Source: Bacteroidales bacterium UBA1173 (GTDB lineage: Bacteria > Bacteroidota > Bacteroidia > Bacteroidales > F082). Taken from it: DNA of 64,000 bases. The translations under genes and the position numbers were made by a program. Under the pieces are notes generated by a model that ran no database searches, was not told the origin of the DNA, and worked only from the letters and a program-made list of their open reading frames with translations. How positions within the stretch are numbered: the stretch's first letter is position 1; the number at the start of each line of letters is the position of its first letter. Shown here piece after piece: positions 24,957 to 32,774 of the stretch. The DNA lies in the NCBI GenBank assembly GCA_002311655.1, contig DBYZ01000007.1, positions 188,675 to 252,674 of the forward strand, given 5' to 3'.

Positions 24957-26006
24957 TTACTCCCTGTTCGGGTCGTAAATGAAGCCAAAAATCCTTGTGG
25001 CATCGTCATTTACGATTTTCTGTCTTGAAATTTGACTGATGGTGTGAAATGAACTCTTCGAGATGCGCGATGACATGATGCCCATGCCATTTTCAACGTT
25101 GGTGTAGTTCGGGACATCCTGAATGGCACTGGTAGAGTTCGTGATAATATAATAGTTGTACAGCTCTTCGCCCATCGCCGAGATTCTGTATTCGAACTTT
25201 TCAAACCAGCGCTGCACCCCGTAAGGACTGTTTTCTTTCAGATACGTATTGTCTGCCAACACGGTGAACAAAGCCTCAGGTGTGTAATTCATCGCATAAT
25301 ACGACGAGTTGTTGCTTGTGGTGTAAAGGTTTTCAGCCTTGTCGGAACCAAGTGGCCATCTTATCGACTGATAAACAGTATCTGTCGCACCTGGCATCAG
25401 TTCTTTGTAGTGGAAATATGCTGTGACCTCAAAATATGCCGCAGTAGTCATATAGTTTGTCGTTGGGTCTGGCACCCTCCATTCAATAGTGCCTTTCTTT
25501 ACATCTTTAAAATTGATTTGTTGGTTCGCGATAGGTTTTCTAAACTGAAAACTGTTGATAGTAGTGGCTTGAACAGTGATATCAACGTTGTCTTCTTTCC
25601 TATTAATATTTAGTGTATACTCTTTTCCTTCAAGCAATTTCTTTGTTGTATAATAATAGGTCTGATAGCAGCCTGAATAAAAAACTGAGTTAGGATCGTA
25701 TGGAATCCATTTCGAGATTGTGTCGAGTTTGATAGTCTGGGTGGCTGAACTTCCTTCAAAAATACCCGAGAAAGTCACGTCTATCTCATCGTATTTGTAG
25801 TTGTTCGCATCGTAATCATGTGCCAAGTCAGAGGCGTTTCCGATGAAACTGTGTGTGATTTTGAAGAAGTTGGTGTCGGCACCGGCATCAAGCATGGCAT
25901 AAACAATAGTCGTTTCGCCCTCATCGCTGTAAAGGTTGACTTTATTGCTGCATGAACTCAAAATTATAGCAGCTATCGCTAATATTGTAAGAAAAAACTT
26001 TTTCAT
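24957..26006 (-). CDS. Bacteroidota lipoprotein of unknown function, copy 1 of tandem pair
   Basis: I do not recognise a characterised family; it resembles DUF4249-type lipoproteins only in general layout. A lipobox (IILSSCSN) follows the start MKKFFLTIL, chosen because a -7 box lies 25 bases upstream. The mature part is beta-rich with KVNLYSDEGETTIVYAML, a domain ending in YTLNINRKEDNVDITVQA, and a C-terminal region AIQDVPNYTNVENGMGIMSSR. Almost every block is repeated in the next gene (26077-27048), so the two are paralogues from a tandem duplication. The shared YFHYKELMPGATDTV block is the most conserved. Probably an outer-membrane-associated structural or ligand-binding protein. Confidence 0.8.
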   Translation of the reverse strand: MKKFFLTILAIAAIILSSCSNKVNLYSDEGETTIVYAMLDAGADTNFFKITHSFIGNASDLAHDYDANNYKYDEIDVTFSGIFEGSSATQTIKLDTISKWIPYDPNSVFYSGCYQTYYYTTKKLLEGKEYTLNINRKEDNVDITVQATTINSFQFRKPIANQQINFKDVKKGTIEWRVPDPTTNYMTTAAYFEVTAYFHYKELMPGATDTVYQSIRWPLGSDKAENLYTTSNNSSYYAMNYTPEALFTVLADNTYLKENSPYGVQRWFEKFEYRISAMGEELYNYYIITNSTSAIQDVPNYTNVENGMGIMSSRISKSSFHTISQISRQKIVNDDATRIFGFIYDPNRE

Positions 26007-26030
26007 AAGATGAAATTTCATTCAAGACTG

Positions 26031-26038
26031 CAAAAGTA
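26031..26038 (-). promoter_or_regulatory. -7 box for lipoprotein copy 1
   Basis: CAAAAGTA on plus reads TACTTTTG on minus, 24 bases upstream of the ATG at 26006, so copy 1 appears to have its own promoter. Confidence 0.5.
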
Positions 26039-26076
26039 CAATTTTTTTCTTAATCCAGAATAAAATTAATCATCAT

Positions 26077-27048
26077 TTACAAATTCGGGTCATAAACAAA
26101 ACCAAAAGGATAGTTCTCGGTTATCCTCTTTCGGCAAATCTGCTCGATAACATAGAACGCACTCACTGTCGTGCGCGACGACATCAACCCTATGCCGTTT
26201 TCAACATTCGAATAGTTCGGCACTTCCTGAATGGCACTTGTGGCGTTGTTTATAATGTAATATTTGTACAACTCATCGCCATACACATAGAGTTTTATCT
26301 CAAAAGGCTCAAGCCAACGCTGAACGCCGTAAGGACTGTTGTTGACAAGATAATCGTTATGCTCTAACATATTGAAAAACAGCACCGGAGTGTAAAAAGC
26401 GTTATAAACGTTTTTTGTGGTGTTGTATAAATTTTTGGCTTCTTCCGAGATGATTTTCCATTCCATGCAGCGGTCCACTGTGTCGGTGGCACCCGGCATC
26501 AGCTCCTTGTAATGGAAATAGGCGTAAACATCGTAATATCCTGCGTTGATTTTTGGCGCTTCATCACATCCTGAACCGATCCATTCAATTCCGGCCACGT
26601 TGATGTAACGCAAGTTTATGTATTTGCCCATAGGTCTCGTTACAATGATGTTTCTAATAGTCTGTGTCTTGGATGTCACCAAAACGCTGTCGGCTTTTCT
26701 TAAAACCAGAATCTCATATTCTTGGTTTTTCTTGAGTTTTCTGGTGGTGTAGTAATAATTTTTCGGCTGTCCGTCAATAATCTTTTCTATGGTTGGCAGA
26801 CTTATGGTGTCAATGTCGCTCTCACCTTCAAAACATCCGACAAAACGGACTTCAATATCATTCGGATTATAGTAATAATCGTGTTCCAACGACGACTTTG
26901 TAACGCTAATATAATTTGTGTCGGCGTTGACTTCGAGCACCGAATATATGATGGTGGTGTCACCGTCGTATGTGTATAGGTCGACTTTAGTGCTGCATGA
27001 GACGAGAATCATCATCGTCAGCACGGCGATTGTTAAAAGCTTTTTCAT
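26077..27048 (-). CDS. Bacteroidota lipoprotein of unknown function, copy 2 of tandem pair
   Basis: This 323-residue paralogue of the gene at 24957 has a lipobox (MMILVSCST) and the same order of blocks: KVDLYTYDGDTTIIYSVL, VRFVGCFEGE, YYYTTRKLKKNQEYEI, YFHYKELMPGATDTV, NSPYGVQRWLEPFE, and AIQEVPNYSNVENGIGLMSSR. It is about 26 residues shorter, mainly in the first beta region. No enzymatic motif is visible. A TATATTTG box upstream is divergent from the panB promoter. Confidence 0.8.
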   Translation of the reverse strand: MKKLLTIAVLTMMILVSCSTKVDLYTYDGDTTIIYSVLEVNADTNYISVTKSSLEHDYYYNPNDIEVRFVGCFEGESDIDTISLPTIEKIIDGQPKNYYYTTRKLKKNQEYEILVLRKADSVLVTSKTQTIRNIIVTRPMGKYINLRYINVAGIEWIGSGCDEAPKINAGYYDVYAYFHYKELMPGATDTVDRCMEWKIISEEAKNLYNTTKNVYNAFYTPVLFFNMLEHNDYLVNNSPYGVQRWLEPFEIKLYVYGDELYKYYIINNATSAIQEVPNYSNVENGIGLMSSRTTVSAFYVIEQICRKRITENYPFGFVYDPNL

Positions 27049-27071
27049 GGTTAATTTCTAATCCAGATGTG

Positions 27072-27079
27072 CAAATATA
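27072..27079 (-). promoter_or_regulatory. -7 box for lipoprotein copy 2
   Basis: CAAATATA on plus reads TATATTTG on minus, 23 bases upstream of the ATG at 27048. It lies back to back with the panB box. Confidence 0.5.
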
Positions 27080-27092
27080 CAAATATTTTATC

Positions 27093-27100
27093 TATTTTTG
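27093..27100 (+). promoter_or_regulatory. -7 box for panB
   Basis: TATTTTTG matches TAnnTTTG and ends 16 bases before the ATG at 27117, implying a leader of about ten bases. Confidence 0.5.
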
Positions 27101-27116
27101 CAAAAAATTTTAAAAA

Positions 27117-27932
27117 ATGTATTTGTCACATAACGTTTCTTTGGTCACGACACACGTGCTTCAGGAAATGAAGAACAAAGGCGAGAAAATCGCTATGCTT
27201 ACCGCATACGACTACACAATGGCGAAGATTCTCGACCAGTCGAATATAGACGTAATACTTGTTGGCGACAGCGCTTCCAATGTTATGGAAGGCCATCCAA
27301 CCACATTGCCAATCACGCTCGACGAGATGATAATCTATGGTGCTTCGGTGGTGCGTGCCGTGTCGCATGCCATGGTGGTTGTCGACATGCCGTTCGGTAC
27401 CTATCAGGGCAACTCAAAGAAAGCTCTCGAGTCGGCAATCCGCATCATGAAGGAGACAGGTGCCAACGCCGTGAAGATGGAAGGCGGCCGCGAGATTCTC
27501 GAATCGGTTGAGCGTATCCTCTGTGCTGGCATCCCGGTGATGGGTCATCTTGGACTTACTCCACAGAGTATCAACAAGTTCGGAACGTATGTGGTGCGTG
27601 CCAAAGAAGAATATGAGGCAAACAAACTGCGTGAGGACGCTCTCCTGCTTCAAGAAAAAGGTGTCTTCGGCATCGTTCTTGAGAAGATCCCTGCAGCGTT
27701 GGCAACAGAAGTGTCGAAGTCGCTCAACATCCCGACCATCGGCATCGGCGCCGGTAACGGTTGCGACGGACAGGTTCTCGTGTTGCAGGACATGCTCGGA
27801 CTGAGTAACGATTTCTCACCACGTTTCCTGCGACGCTACAACAACCTCTACACCAGCATCAAAGACAGCGTCCACTCATATATTAACGATGTGAAAGAGG
27901 TCACATTCCCAAATGAATCGGAACAATATTAA
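27117..27932 (+). CDS. panB: 3-methyl-2-oxobutanoate hydroxymethyltransferase PanB
   Basis: PanB transfers a hydroxymethyl group from methylenetetrahydrofolate to alpha-ketoisovalerate, giving ketopantoate, the first step of pantothenate synthesis. The 271-residue protein shows EKIAMLTAYDYTMAKILD, VGDSASNVMEGHPTTLP (metal and substrate region), MPFGTYQ, ANAVKMEGG and PTIGIGAGNGCDGQVLV, all characteristic. The ATG at 27117 fits the family N-terminus VTTHVLQEMKNKGEKI. panC and panD are not adjacent. The stop is followed within three bases by a GTTTGAA repeat array. Confidence 0.97.
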   Translation: MYLSHNVSLVTTHVLQEMKNKGEKIAMLTAYDYTMAKILDQSNIDVILVGDSASNVMEGHPTTLPITLDEMIIYGASVVRAVSHAMVVVDMPFGTYQGNSKKALESAIRIMKETGANAVKMEGGREILESVERILCAGIPVMGHLGLTPQSINKFGTYVVRAKEEYEANKLREDALLLQEKGVFGIVLEKIPAALATEVSKSLNIPTIGIGAGNGCDGQVLVLQDMLGLSNDFSPRFLRRYNNLYTSIKDSVHSYINDVKEVTFPNESEQY

Positions 27933-27934
27933 TT

Positions 27935-28034
27935 TAGTTTGAAGTTTGAAGTTGCTAGTTTGAAGTTATTTTTACTCCAAACCTAAAACTTCAAACTTCA
28001 AACTCCAAACTTCAAACTCCAAACTTCAAACTTT
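27935..28034. repeat. GTTTGAA/AACTTCA inverted repeat array
   Basis: Short units GTTTGAA on the left and AACTTCAAACTCC on the right form an imperfect inverted repeat of about 100 bases between panB and the RluA gene. The right arm runs into the TTG start of the RluA gene. Related units occur inside GH78 (15332-15359) and near 32466-32490. Confidence 0.8.
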
Positions 28035-28713
28035 GAAAATCAACGACCGCATATTATTCGAGGACAATCACCTTATAATTGTCAATAAATTGTCTTCGGA
28101 AATCGTCCAAGGTGACAAAACCGGCGACGTGTGCCTCCTCGACGACGTGAAGGCGTACATCAAAGAGACGAAAAACAAGCCTGGTGAGGTGTTCGCAGGC
28201 CTCGTGCACCGCCTCGACCGTCCAGTGAGCGGAGCTGTCATTTTTGCCCGCACAAGCAAGGCGCTCAGCCGCATGACGACAATGGTGAAGGACCGTAACT
28301 TCAATAAGACTTACCTTGCTGTTGTGAAAAACCGTCCACCGAAAGATGCCGACGAACTCAACGACTATATGGTGAAAAACGAGGCTCAAAACAAATCGTA
28401 CATAGTGAAAGAGGGGACAAGCGGCGCAAAATTGGCTACTCTCAGATATCGTGTCGTTGGTAAATCAGAAAACTACTATCTTCTTGAAATAGACTTGCTC
28501 ACTGGTCGTCATCATCAGATTCGTTGCCAGCTGGCGCACATCGGATGCCCTATCAAAGGTGACCTCAAATATGGCTATCCTCGCTCAAATCCCGATGCCT
28601 CGATTTGCCTGCATTCCTACAAAATCACCTTCGAGCACCCGACCCTGAAAACCCAGATGACAGTCACCGCCCCAATGCCACAAGGCATGCCATGGGACGC
28701 TTTTAGTCTTTAG
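28033..28713 (+). CDS. RluA-family RNA pseudouridine synthase
   Basis: RluA-family enzymes convert specific uridines in rRNA or tRNA to pseudouridine. The catalytic block VHRLDRPVSGAVIFA (Asp as nucleophile) and the later LLEIDLLTGRHHQIRCQLAHIG are present. At 226 residues this is the short form without an S4 domain, as usual in Bacteroidota. The start appears to be TTG, directly at the end of the GTTTGAA repeat: the frame stays open back to a stop at 27961-27963 but contains no ATG, so the repeat may have replaced the original start region. The last codons and the stop come from the TTTAGTCTT repeat. The target site is unknown. Confidence 0.92.
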   Translation: MKINDRILFEDNHLIIVNKLSSEIVQGDKTGDVCLLDDVKAYIKETKNKPGEVFAGLVHRLDRPVSGAVIFARTSKALSRMTTMVKDRNFNKTYLAVVKNRPPKDADELNDYMVKNEAQNKSYIVKEGTSGAKLATLRYRVVGKSENYYLLEIDLLTGRHHQIRCQLAHIGCPIKGDLKYGYPRSNPDASICLHSYKITFEHPTLKTQMTVTAPMPQGMPWDAFSL

Positions 28714-28776
28714 TCTTTAGTTTTTAGTTGTTAGTACTAAAGTCTAAAGACTAAAAACTAAAGACTAATAACTACT
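28700..28776. repeat. AGTCTTTAG inverted repeat between convergent genes
   Basis: Left arm units TTTAGTCTT and right arm units AAGACTAAA form an imperfect hairpin. The RluA gene and the LRR gene both end inside it: both proteins end in Ser-Leu followed by TAG read from AGTCTTTAG. It is placed to work as a bidirectional terminator, though a T-run is weak. Confidence 0.8.
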
Positions 28777-29699
28777 CCATGAGGTTGCTGCAAAATCTCA
28801 ATCTCCTCGTCACTCAACTCAAACAGATTGTCTCGTACAATCAAAAACTGCATGCCCGGCTTGAAAACCAGTTTCCATGGGAAGTCCTCAAGCAGATTTC
28901 CTTCGCAGTTGAGGTCCATAAGCGACTGCATCTCCGACATATCAGGCATCGAAATCAGCTTGTTGTAACCCACTCCGAGACGCTCTAAAGAGTCCATTTC
29001 AACAATAAAATCAGGCAAGTTCACAATCTTATTGTGATGAATGTAGAAATATGTCAGTTTTTTCAGATTTCTCAAAGTGTCAGGAATGGCTTCAATCTCG
29101 TTATAAGAAAAATAAAGATACTTTAAATCTTCTAAATTGCCAATAAAATCAGGTATTTCTTGAATATGATTCTTATAGAAATCCAGATGCTCAAGTTCTT
29201 TTAGAGCCTTTATTTCTTCAGGAACCTTTTCAAACTCATTCTCATAAAAAATCAGATGCTTAATCTGCGTCAAATCTTTAAAAGATTCCGGCAAATCCTT
29301 CAATTTGTTTTTGCCTAAATTTAAATTTGTGCATGTCAAAATCCCAATATTCTCTGGCAACTCCTCAATTCCATTGGCTCCAATCGAAAGCTTTTTAACC
29401 TTCGCCGCGTGCTTGATATCTGATTTGGTAAGTTTCAAATGGTTATAATTCAAATCGAGGCTTCTCAGGCTGTCCATTTTTGCGATAAACCTTGGAATGT
29501 GCTTGATCTGATTATGCTCCAAGTCAAGAAATTTGAGGTTTTTGCATTTTTTGATGCTCCTTGGAATGCGCTTTAAGCCTTTGTTCGACAAGACAATATC
29601 ATCAGTGTCCTTCGTAAACTGCATGTCCTGCCGTTGTGACGCACAAGACATAAGCATCACCATCAGAATGAGGATTCCTATTTTAATGTATAGTTTCAT
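28758..29699 (-). CDS. Leucine-rich-repeat lipoprotein
   Basis: The 313-residue protein starts with a lipoprotein signal (MLMSCAS) and then consists almost entirely of about ten leucine-rich repeats of 22-23 residues, for example LKFLDLEHNQIKHIPRFI and LEHLDFYKNHIQEIPDFI. LRR proteins present a curved surface for protein binding; no catalytic domain is attached. It is probably on the cell surface or facing the periplasm. The start MKLYIKIGILI is chosen over an ATG five codons upstream because it gives a proper signal peptide. Its stop codon lies inside the repeat shared with the RluA gene. Confidence 0.88.
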   Translation of the reverse strand: MKLYIKIGILILMVMLMSCASQRQDMQFTKDTDDIVLSNKGLKRIPRSIKKCKNLKFLDLEHNQIKHIPRFIAKMDSLRSLDLNYNHLKLTKSDIKHAAKVKKLSIGANGIEELPENIGILTCTNLNLGKNKLKDLPESFKDLTQIKHLIFYENEFEKVPEEIKALKELEHLDFYKNHIQEIPDFIGNLEDLKYLYFSYNEIEAIPDTLRNLKKLTYFYIHHNKIVNLPDFIVEMDSLERLGVGYNKLISMPDMSEMQSLMDLNCEGNLLEDFPWKLVFKPGMQFLIVRDNLFELSDEEIEILQQPHGVVISL

Positions 29700-29708
29700 G
29701 TTGTGTTC

Positions 29709-29828
29709 CGTCATTTCGACCGAAGCGCAATGAAATGGAGCGTAGTGGAGAAATCACCGCCTGACAATTTCTGCAGGATTTATTTGCCGGTGATTTCTCG
29801 ATTCCGCTTCTCTTCACTCGAAATGACG
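29709..29828. repeat. GTCATTTCGA-type inverted repeat element (MITE- or REP-like)
   Basis: CGTCATTTCGA (29709-29719) and TCGAAATGACG (29818-29828) are perfect 11-base ends. Inside, GAGAAATCACCG (29748-29759) and CGGTGATTTCTC (29788-29799) are perfect 12-base arms. The 120-base element has no coding capacity and sits between two minus-strand genes. Related pieces occur in dnaX (41110-41164) and before the U32 gene (56174-56200). Confidence 0.85.
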
Positions 29829-29838
29829 AGTTGAATGC

Positions 29839-31788
29839 TTATTTCTTCACAAAAGTGATCTTCTCAATTCCGCAATCGTCCTTGAAATCGTAGAAGTTGA
29901 CAATGATTTTGCCGTCTTTCATCACGAAGCTGTATGGCTGCTGCTCTTCGCCGCCAAGAGTGCTGCCATCGGTGTTCTTAGGCTGAATTGAGCCTGCTGA
30001 CTTGCCATCGTAGGAGTAGGTGAAATCAAGGCCGACATTTTCAAACACGGTTTGTGGAGTAGTCTTGCCGTCTTGGTCTTGAGCCATAAGTTTCATGACA
30101 AACAAGCCGTCGTTGTTGTTATAGAAGTCCATGGTCATGTCCATGACAAACTTCATGCCTTCGGCGGTATCATTGCCTATGCCTTCTCCACGACCTTCCC
30201 ATTTCGTTCCCGAAAGGGTAGTCATGGTGGACTCGCCATTAAGTTTGAAAACAACTGGCAACGTGTACTGCACCCTGACAGGCTTTCCTTCATTCATGCC
30301 AGGTGTCCATCTCGGCATAGCTTTGACAACTCTAACTGCCTCATTGTCAAGCTCTTCGCATACGCCACGCATGACGCTTACATTGGTAACACTACCGTCT
30401 TTTTCAACAACGAAGCCGATAAAGACTCTGCCTTCCTGTTTGTTTTTCTTAGCCGATTCAGGATATTTAAGATTTCCTCTCAAATAATCCATCATGGCGT
30501 TAATTCCACCAGGAAATTCTGGTGCTTTCTCAACACTCATGCAAACTTCATCTTCGCCCTGAGGATGGTAATCATCATTATTTGCAAGAATGCCTCCTAA
30601 GAAATTAATATCTAAGGCTTCGCCATCGAGAGTTAGGCTGAAACTGTTGCGTTCATCATGGTTGTTTTTAGCAACAAGTTCATGTTCTCCAATCATGATG
30701 GTTGTGTCGTTTTTAACGCTGTTGAGGTTCAAAATGAGATGTGTGCCATCAATAGTTATATCTAAAGGATCAGATAATGAAATGTAAGTGCCGTCTGAAA
30801 CTTTAAAAACTGTCATAGATTGAGTTTCCATAGTTGTTTCATCTGGTGACTTGACCTTATTTTCTGTTTGCCCATTTGATTGGCAGTTCGCGAACAATAA
30901 CAGGGCGAACAATGGGAGGGTAAGTAATGCCTTGATTACCACGCCCTTGGCTTTTTTGTTTTGTGTAATCATCTTAAGTCTTTTTTTGGTTAATATAAAA
31001 CTGAAGTTATTGCTCATGTTGCTGAAATCGACGGCCGTGCACTGCTGCAAAATCAACATCATGTAGTTCTGTTTGTCGATACCGGTGGCGACGACATCGC
31101 GGTCGGCCATATATTCGTGGAGACTCTGTAACTCCCTCTTATACAAGTAGATAAACGGGTTAAACCATTGTAAAATCATCATCAGCTCTACGAAAAGTAT
31201 GTCGGCTGAATGGTGGTGTGCGATGTGGCTCATCTCATGCCGCACTATCTCCTCGTTCACGTTCTCGTTAGGGAAGAAGGCGTAGTTGAAAAACGAGTAA
31301 GAGCCATGCTCCTTGCCTGTAAACACTACGGTATATCCCGGCATTTTCTTCTTCGGTGAGCGGATGATTATATAAATGATTTTTCCAAGCTTGAAGAGGA
31401 ACACCAGCGCTGCGCCTATAGCACCTATCAGCCATATGAGGCTTATAAGTCCTATAAAATCGAATGTTCTCTGGTTTTGTGCCGTCACATGCGCGGCGCC
31501 TTCATTGTCAGCTTTCACCTCGCTCTGTGTGCTTATTGTCACGCCTTCAGCAGTGATTACAACCTCGTCGAGCATGATGCCTTGGAACAGGCTCTGACGG
31601 TAGCTCACAATCTGAGGGGTGTTTCGTCCGATCATTATACCTGCTGACGGCAAAATCAGCGAGAAGCCCAGCGCAATGATGAGAAACGCCCTATTGAAAA
31701 TCAATCTGTTACTGTTGATAAACAACACTCTGTACGTTATCCAAAGGATTGCCACCGCTATTGCTATTGAAATAATATTTAGTGCCAT
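29839..31788 (-). CDS. BlaR1/MecR1-like M56 metallopeptidase with C-terminal TonB-type domain
   Basis: M56 sensor proteases sit in the inner membrane and, when triggered, cut a BlaI-type repressor. Several N-terminal membrane segments are visible, with the zinc motif HEMSH in IVRHEMSHIAHHHSAD and the downstream ELQSLHEYMADRDVV in the cytoplasmic loop, then one more segment (KALLTLPLFALLLFANC). The 300-residue outer part is not a penicillin-binding domain; it holds a TonB C-terminal fold (YPESAKKNKQEGRVFIGFVVEKDGSV, RWTPGMNEGKPVRVQYTLPVVF) and a C-terminal region resembling an extracytoplasmic beta domain. This architecture is common in Bacteroidota. The BlaI-type repressor gene lies upstream on the same strand, with a repeat between them. 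Confidence 0.9.
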   Translation of the reverse strand: MALNIISIAIAVAILWITYRVLFINSNRLIFNRAFLIIALGFSLILPSAGIMIGRNTPQIVSYRQSLFQGIMLDEVVITAEGVTISTQSEVKADNEGAAHVTAQNQRTFDFIGLISLIWLIGAIGAALVFLFKLGKIIYIIIRSPKKKMPGYTVVFTGKEHGSYSFFNYAFFPNENVNEEIVRHEMSHIAHHHSADILFVELMMILQWFNPFIYLYKRELQSLHEYMADRDVVATGIDKQNYMMLILQQCTAVDFSNMSNNFSFILTKKRLKMITQNKKAKGVVIKALLTLPLFALLLFANCQSNGQTENKVKSPDETTMETQSMTVFKVSDGTYISLSDPLDITIDGTHLILNLNSVKNDTTIMIGEHELVAKNNHDERNSFSLTLDGEALDINFLGGILANNDDYHPQGEDEVCMSVEKAPEFPGGINAMMDYLRGNLKYPESAKKNKQEGRVFIGFVVEKDGSVTNVSVMRGVCEELDNEAVRVVKAMPRWTPGMNEGKPVRVQYTLPVVFKLNGESTMTTLSGTKWEGRGEGIGNDTAEGMKFVMDMTMDFYNNNDGLFVMKLMAQDQDGKTTPQTVFENVGLDFTYSYDGKSAGSIQPKNTDGSTLGGEEQQPYSFVMKDGKIIVNFYDFKDDCGIEKITFVKK

Positions 31789-31805
31789 AGTTGTTATTTT
31801 TATTC

Positions 31806-31970
31806 TCTCGCAGATCTCGCTGAACTCGCAGAGTTTTTTGTTCTACCACATTCGATTTGATTGCTAAAGCAATCTGATCTCGCAGAAGTCCGATTCTGCG
31901 AATTCTGTTCGCTTGCGAACCAATCATTTGGAAGAATAATTCTGCGTTATCTGCGAGATCTGCGTGAGAT
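31806..31970. repeat. CGCAGATCTCGC-type inverted repeat element between blaI-like and blaR-like genes
   Basis: The left end (31806-31832, TCTCGCAGATCTCGC and so on) and the right end (31940-31970, with CTGCGAGATCTGCG) are imperfect inverted copies of about 30 bases around a centre that also carries CGCAGAAG and TTCTGCG. It splits the two genes of a sensor-repressor operon by 194 bases and has no reading frame. Confidence 0.75.
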
Positions 31971-31982
31971 TTTATTATTCTT

Positions 31983-32339
31983 TTATATATCTTTAATCAT
32001 TTTTTTAAGTTCCTCAATCTGCTCCATTGAGAAGTTCTCTTTCTTCGCGAAAGCGGAAACCAAATCGAGGTACGAGTTGTTAAAATAGTTCTCAACCAAA
32101 CCTTTCAATGAGCTTTCTGAATACTCCTCTTTACTTATTAATGGGAAGTAGCGGTTCGCCTTGCAAAACGTCTCATGCGCCACGAAACCTTTCTTCTCCA
32201 GGATTCTCACCACCGTCAAAACAGTGTTGTATGCCGGTTTCGGCTCCGGATACGCCGCCATTATCTCGTTGGCAAAACCACTTCCAATCTTCCAAATTAC
32301 CTGCATTACCTGCTCTTCTGCTTTAGTTAACTCTTTCAT
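31983..32339 (-). CDS. BlaI/MecI/CopY-family transcriptional repressor
   Basis: The 118-residue protein is a winged-helix dimeric repressor: LTKAEEQVMQVIWKIG and PAYNTVLTVVRILEKKGFV are the DNA-binding helices, and the C-terminal helices (from SSLKGLVENYF on) form the dimer that the partner M56 protease cuts. It is the first gene of the pair with the M56 protein at 29839. A TTACAA direct repeat within its promoter is a likely own-operator, so autoregulation is expected. No beta-lactamase gene is adjacent, so the regulated output is unknown. Confidence 0.95.
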   Translation of the reverse strand: MKELTKAEEQVMQVIWKIGSGFANEIMAAYPEPKPAYNTVLTVVRILEKKGFVAHETFCKANRYFPLISKEEYSESSLKGLVENYFNNSYLDLVSAFAKKENFSMEQIEELKKMIKDI

Positions 32340-32368
32340 ATCACGTCTTTTTTGTGTAATTAACGCTG

Positions 32369-32399
32369 CAAATATACAACTTATTTTGTAATGTTGTAA
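32369..32399 (-). promoter_or_regulatory. blaI-like promoter with TTACAA direct repeat in the spacer
   Basis: TATATTTG on minus (32376-32369) is the -7 box. On minus, TTACAA-CA-TTACAA (32399-32386) lies directly upstream, where -7 to -33 spacer DNA would be, so a bound repressor would block the polymerase. Binding by the BlaI-type protein is inferred from position. Confidence 0.55.
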
Positions 32400-32490
32400 C
32401 TAAAAAATTAGTTTATTTTTACATAATAATATAATTGATTGAAAATCAATTATTTAAAAAATAAAAACTTCAAACTCCTAACTTCTAACT

Positions 32491-32523
32491 AAAAAAAACC
32501 CCACCTTTACACGAAAGGCGGGG
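32491..32523 (-). terminator. rpmF intrinsic terminator
   Basis: On minus, CCCCGCCTTT and AAAGGTGGGG close a 5-base loop and are followed by a run of T. This is the strongest terminator in the region and lies about 45 bases after the rpmF stop. A stretch of the AACTTC repeat family adjoins it at 32466-32490. Confidence 0.9.
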
Positions 32524-32565
32524 AAAAACAATATAAAGATTATGAAAAAAATTTCCTTTGTTTAA

Positions 32566-32754
32566 TTATTTCTTTGCTCCTTCCATGACGAGCTTTCCTT
32601 TATAATAAAGGTCGCCGTCAACGTAGTATGCTCTGTGGTAAACGTGAATTGTGCCTGTTGTTGGGCATGTTGCCAATGTTGGAACCTCAGCTTTGTAGTG
32701 AGTTCTTCTCTTCGCGCCTCTTGTATGAGACTGTCTTCGTTTAGGATGTGCCAT
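32566..32754 (-). CDS. rpmF: 50S ribosomal protein bL32
   Basis: The 62-residue protein starts MAHPKRRQSHTRGAKRRTHYKA, the conserved basic N-terminus of bL32. Only one Cys (in LATCPTTG) is present, so this is the zinc-independent form lacking the four-Cys ribbon. It lies 20 bases after the YceD-like gene in the usual yceD-rpmF order and ends before a strong terminator. Confidence 0.97.
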   Translation of the reverse strand: MAHPKRRQSHTRGAKRRTHYKAEVPTLATCPTTGTIHVYHRAYYVDGDLYYKGKLVMEGAKK

Positions 32755-32774
32755 TTTACACTATTTTTTAATTA

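Noticed and set aside
27935..28034. Short repeated units that might suggest a CRISPR array
   Set aside because: Units are 7-8 bases and contiguous, with no unique spacers of regular length and no cas genes nearby; they form an inverted repeat array instead.
29709..29828. Insertion sequence
   Set aside because: The element has inverted ends but no transposase frame; it is listed as a repeat only.
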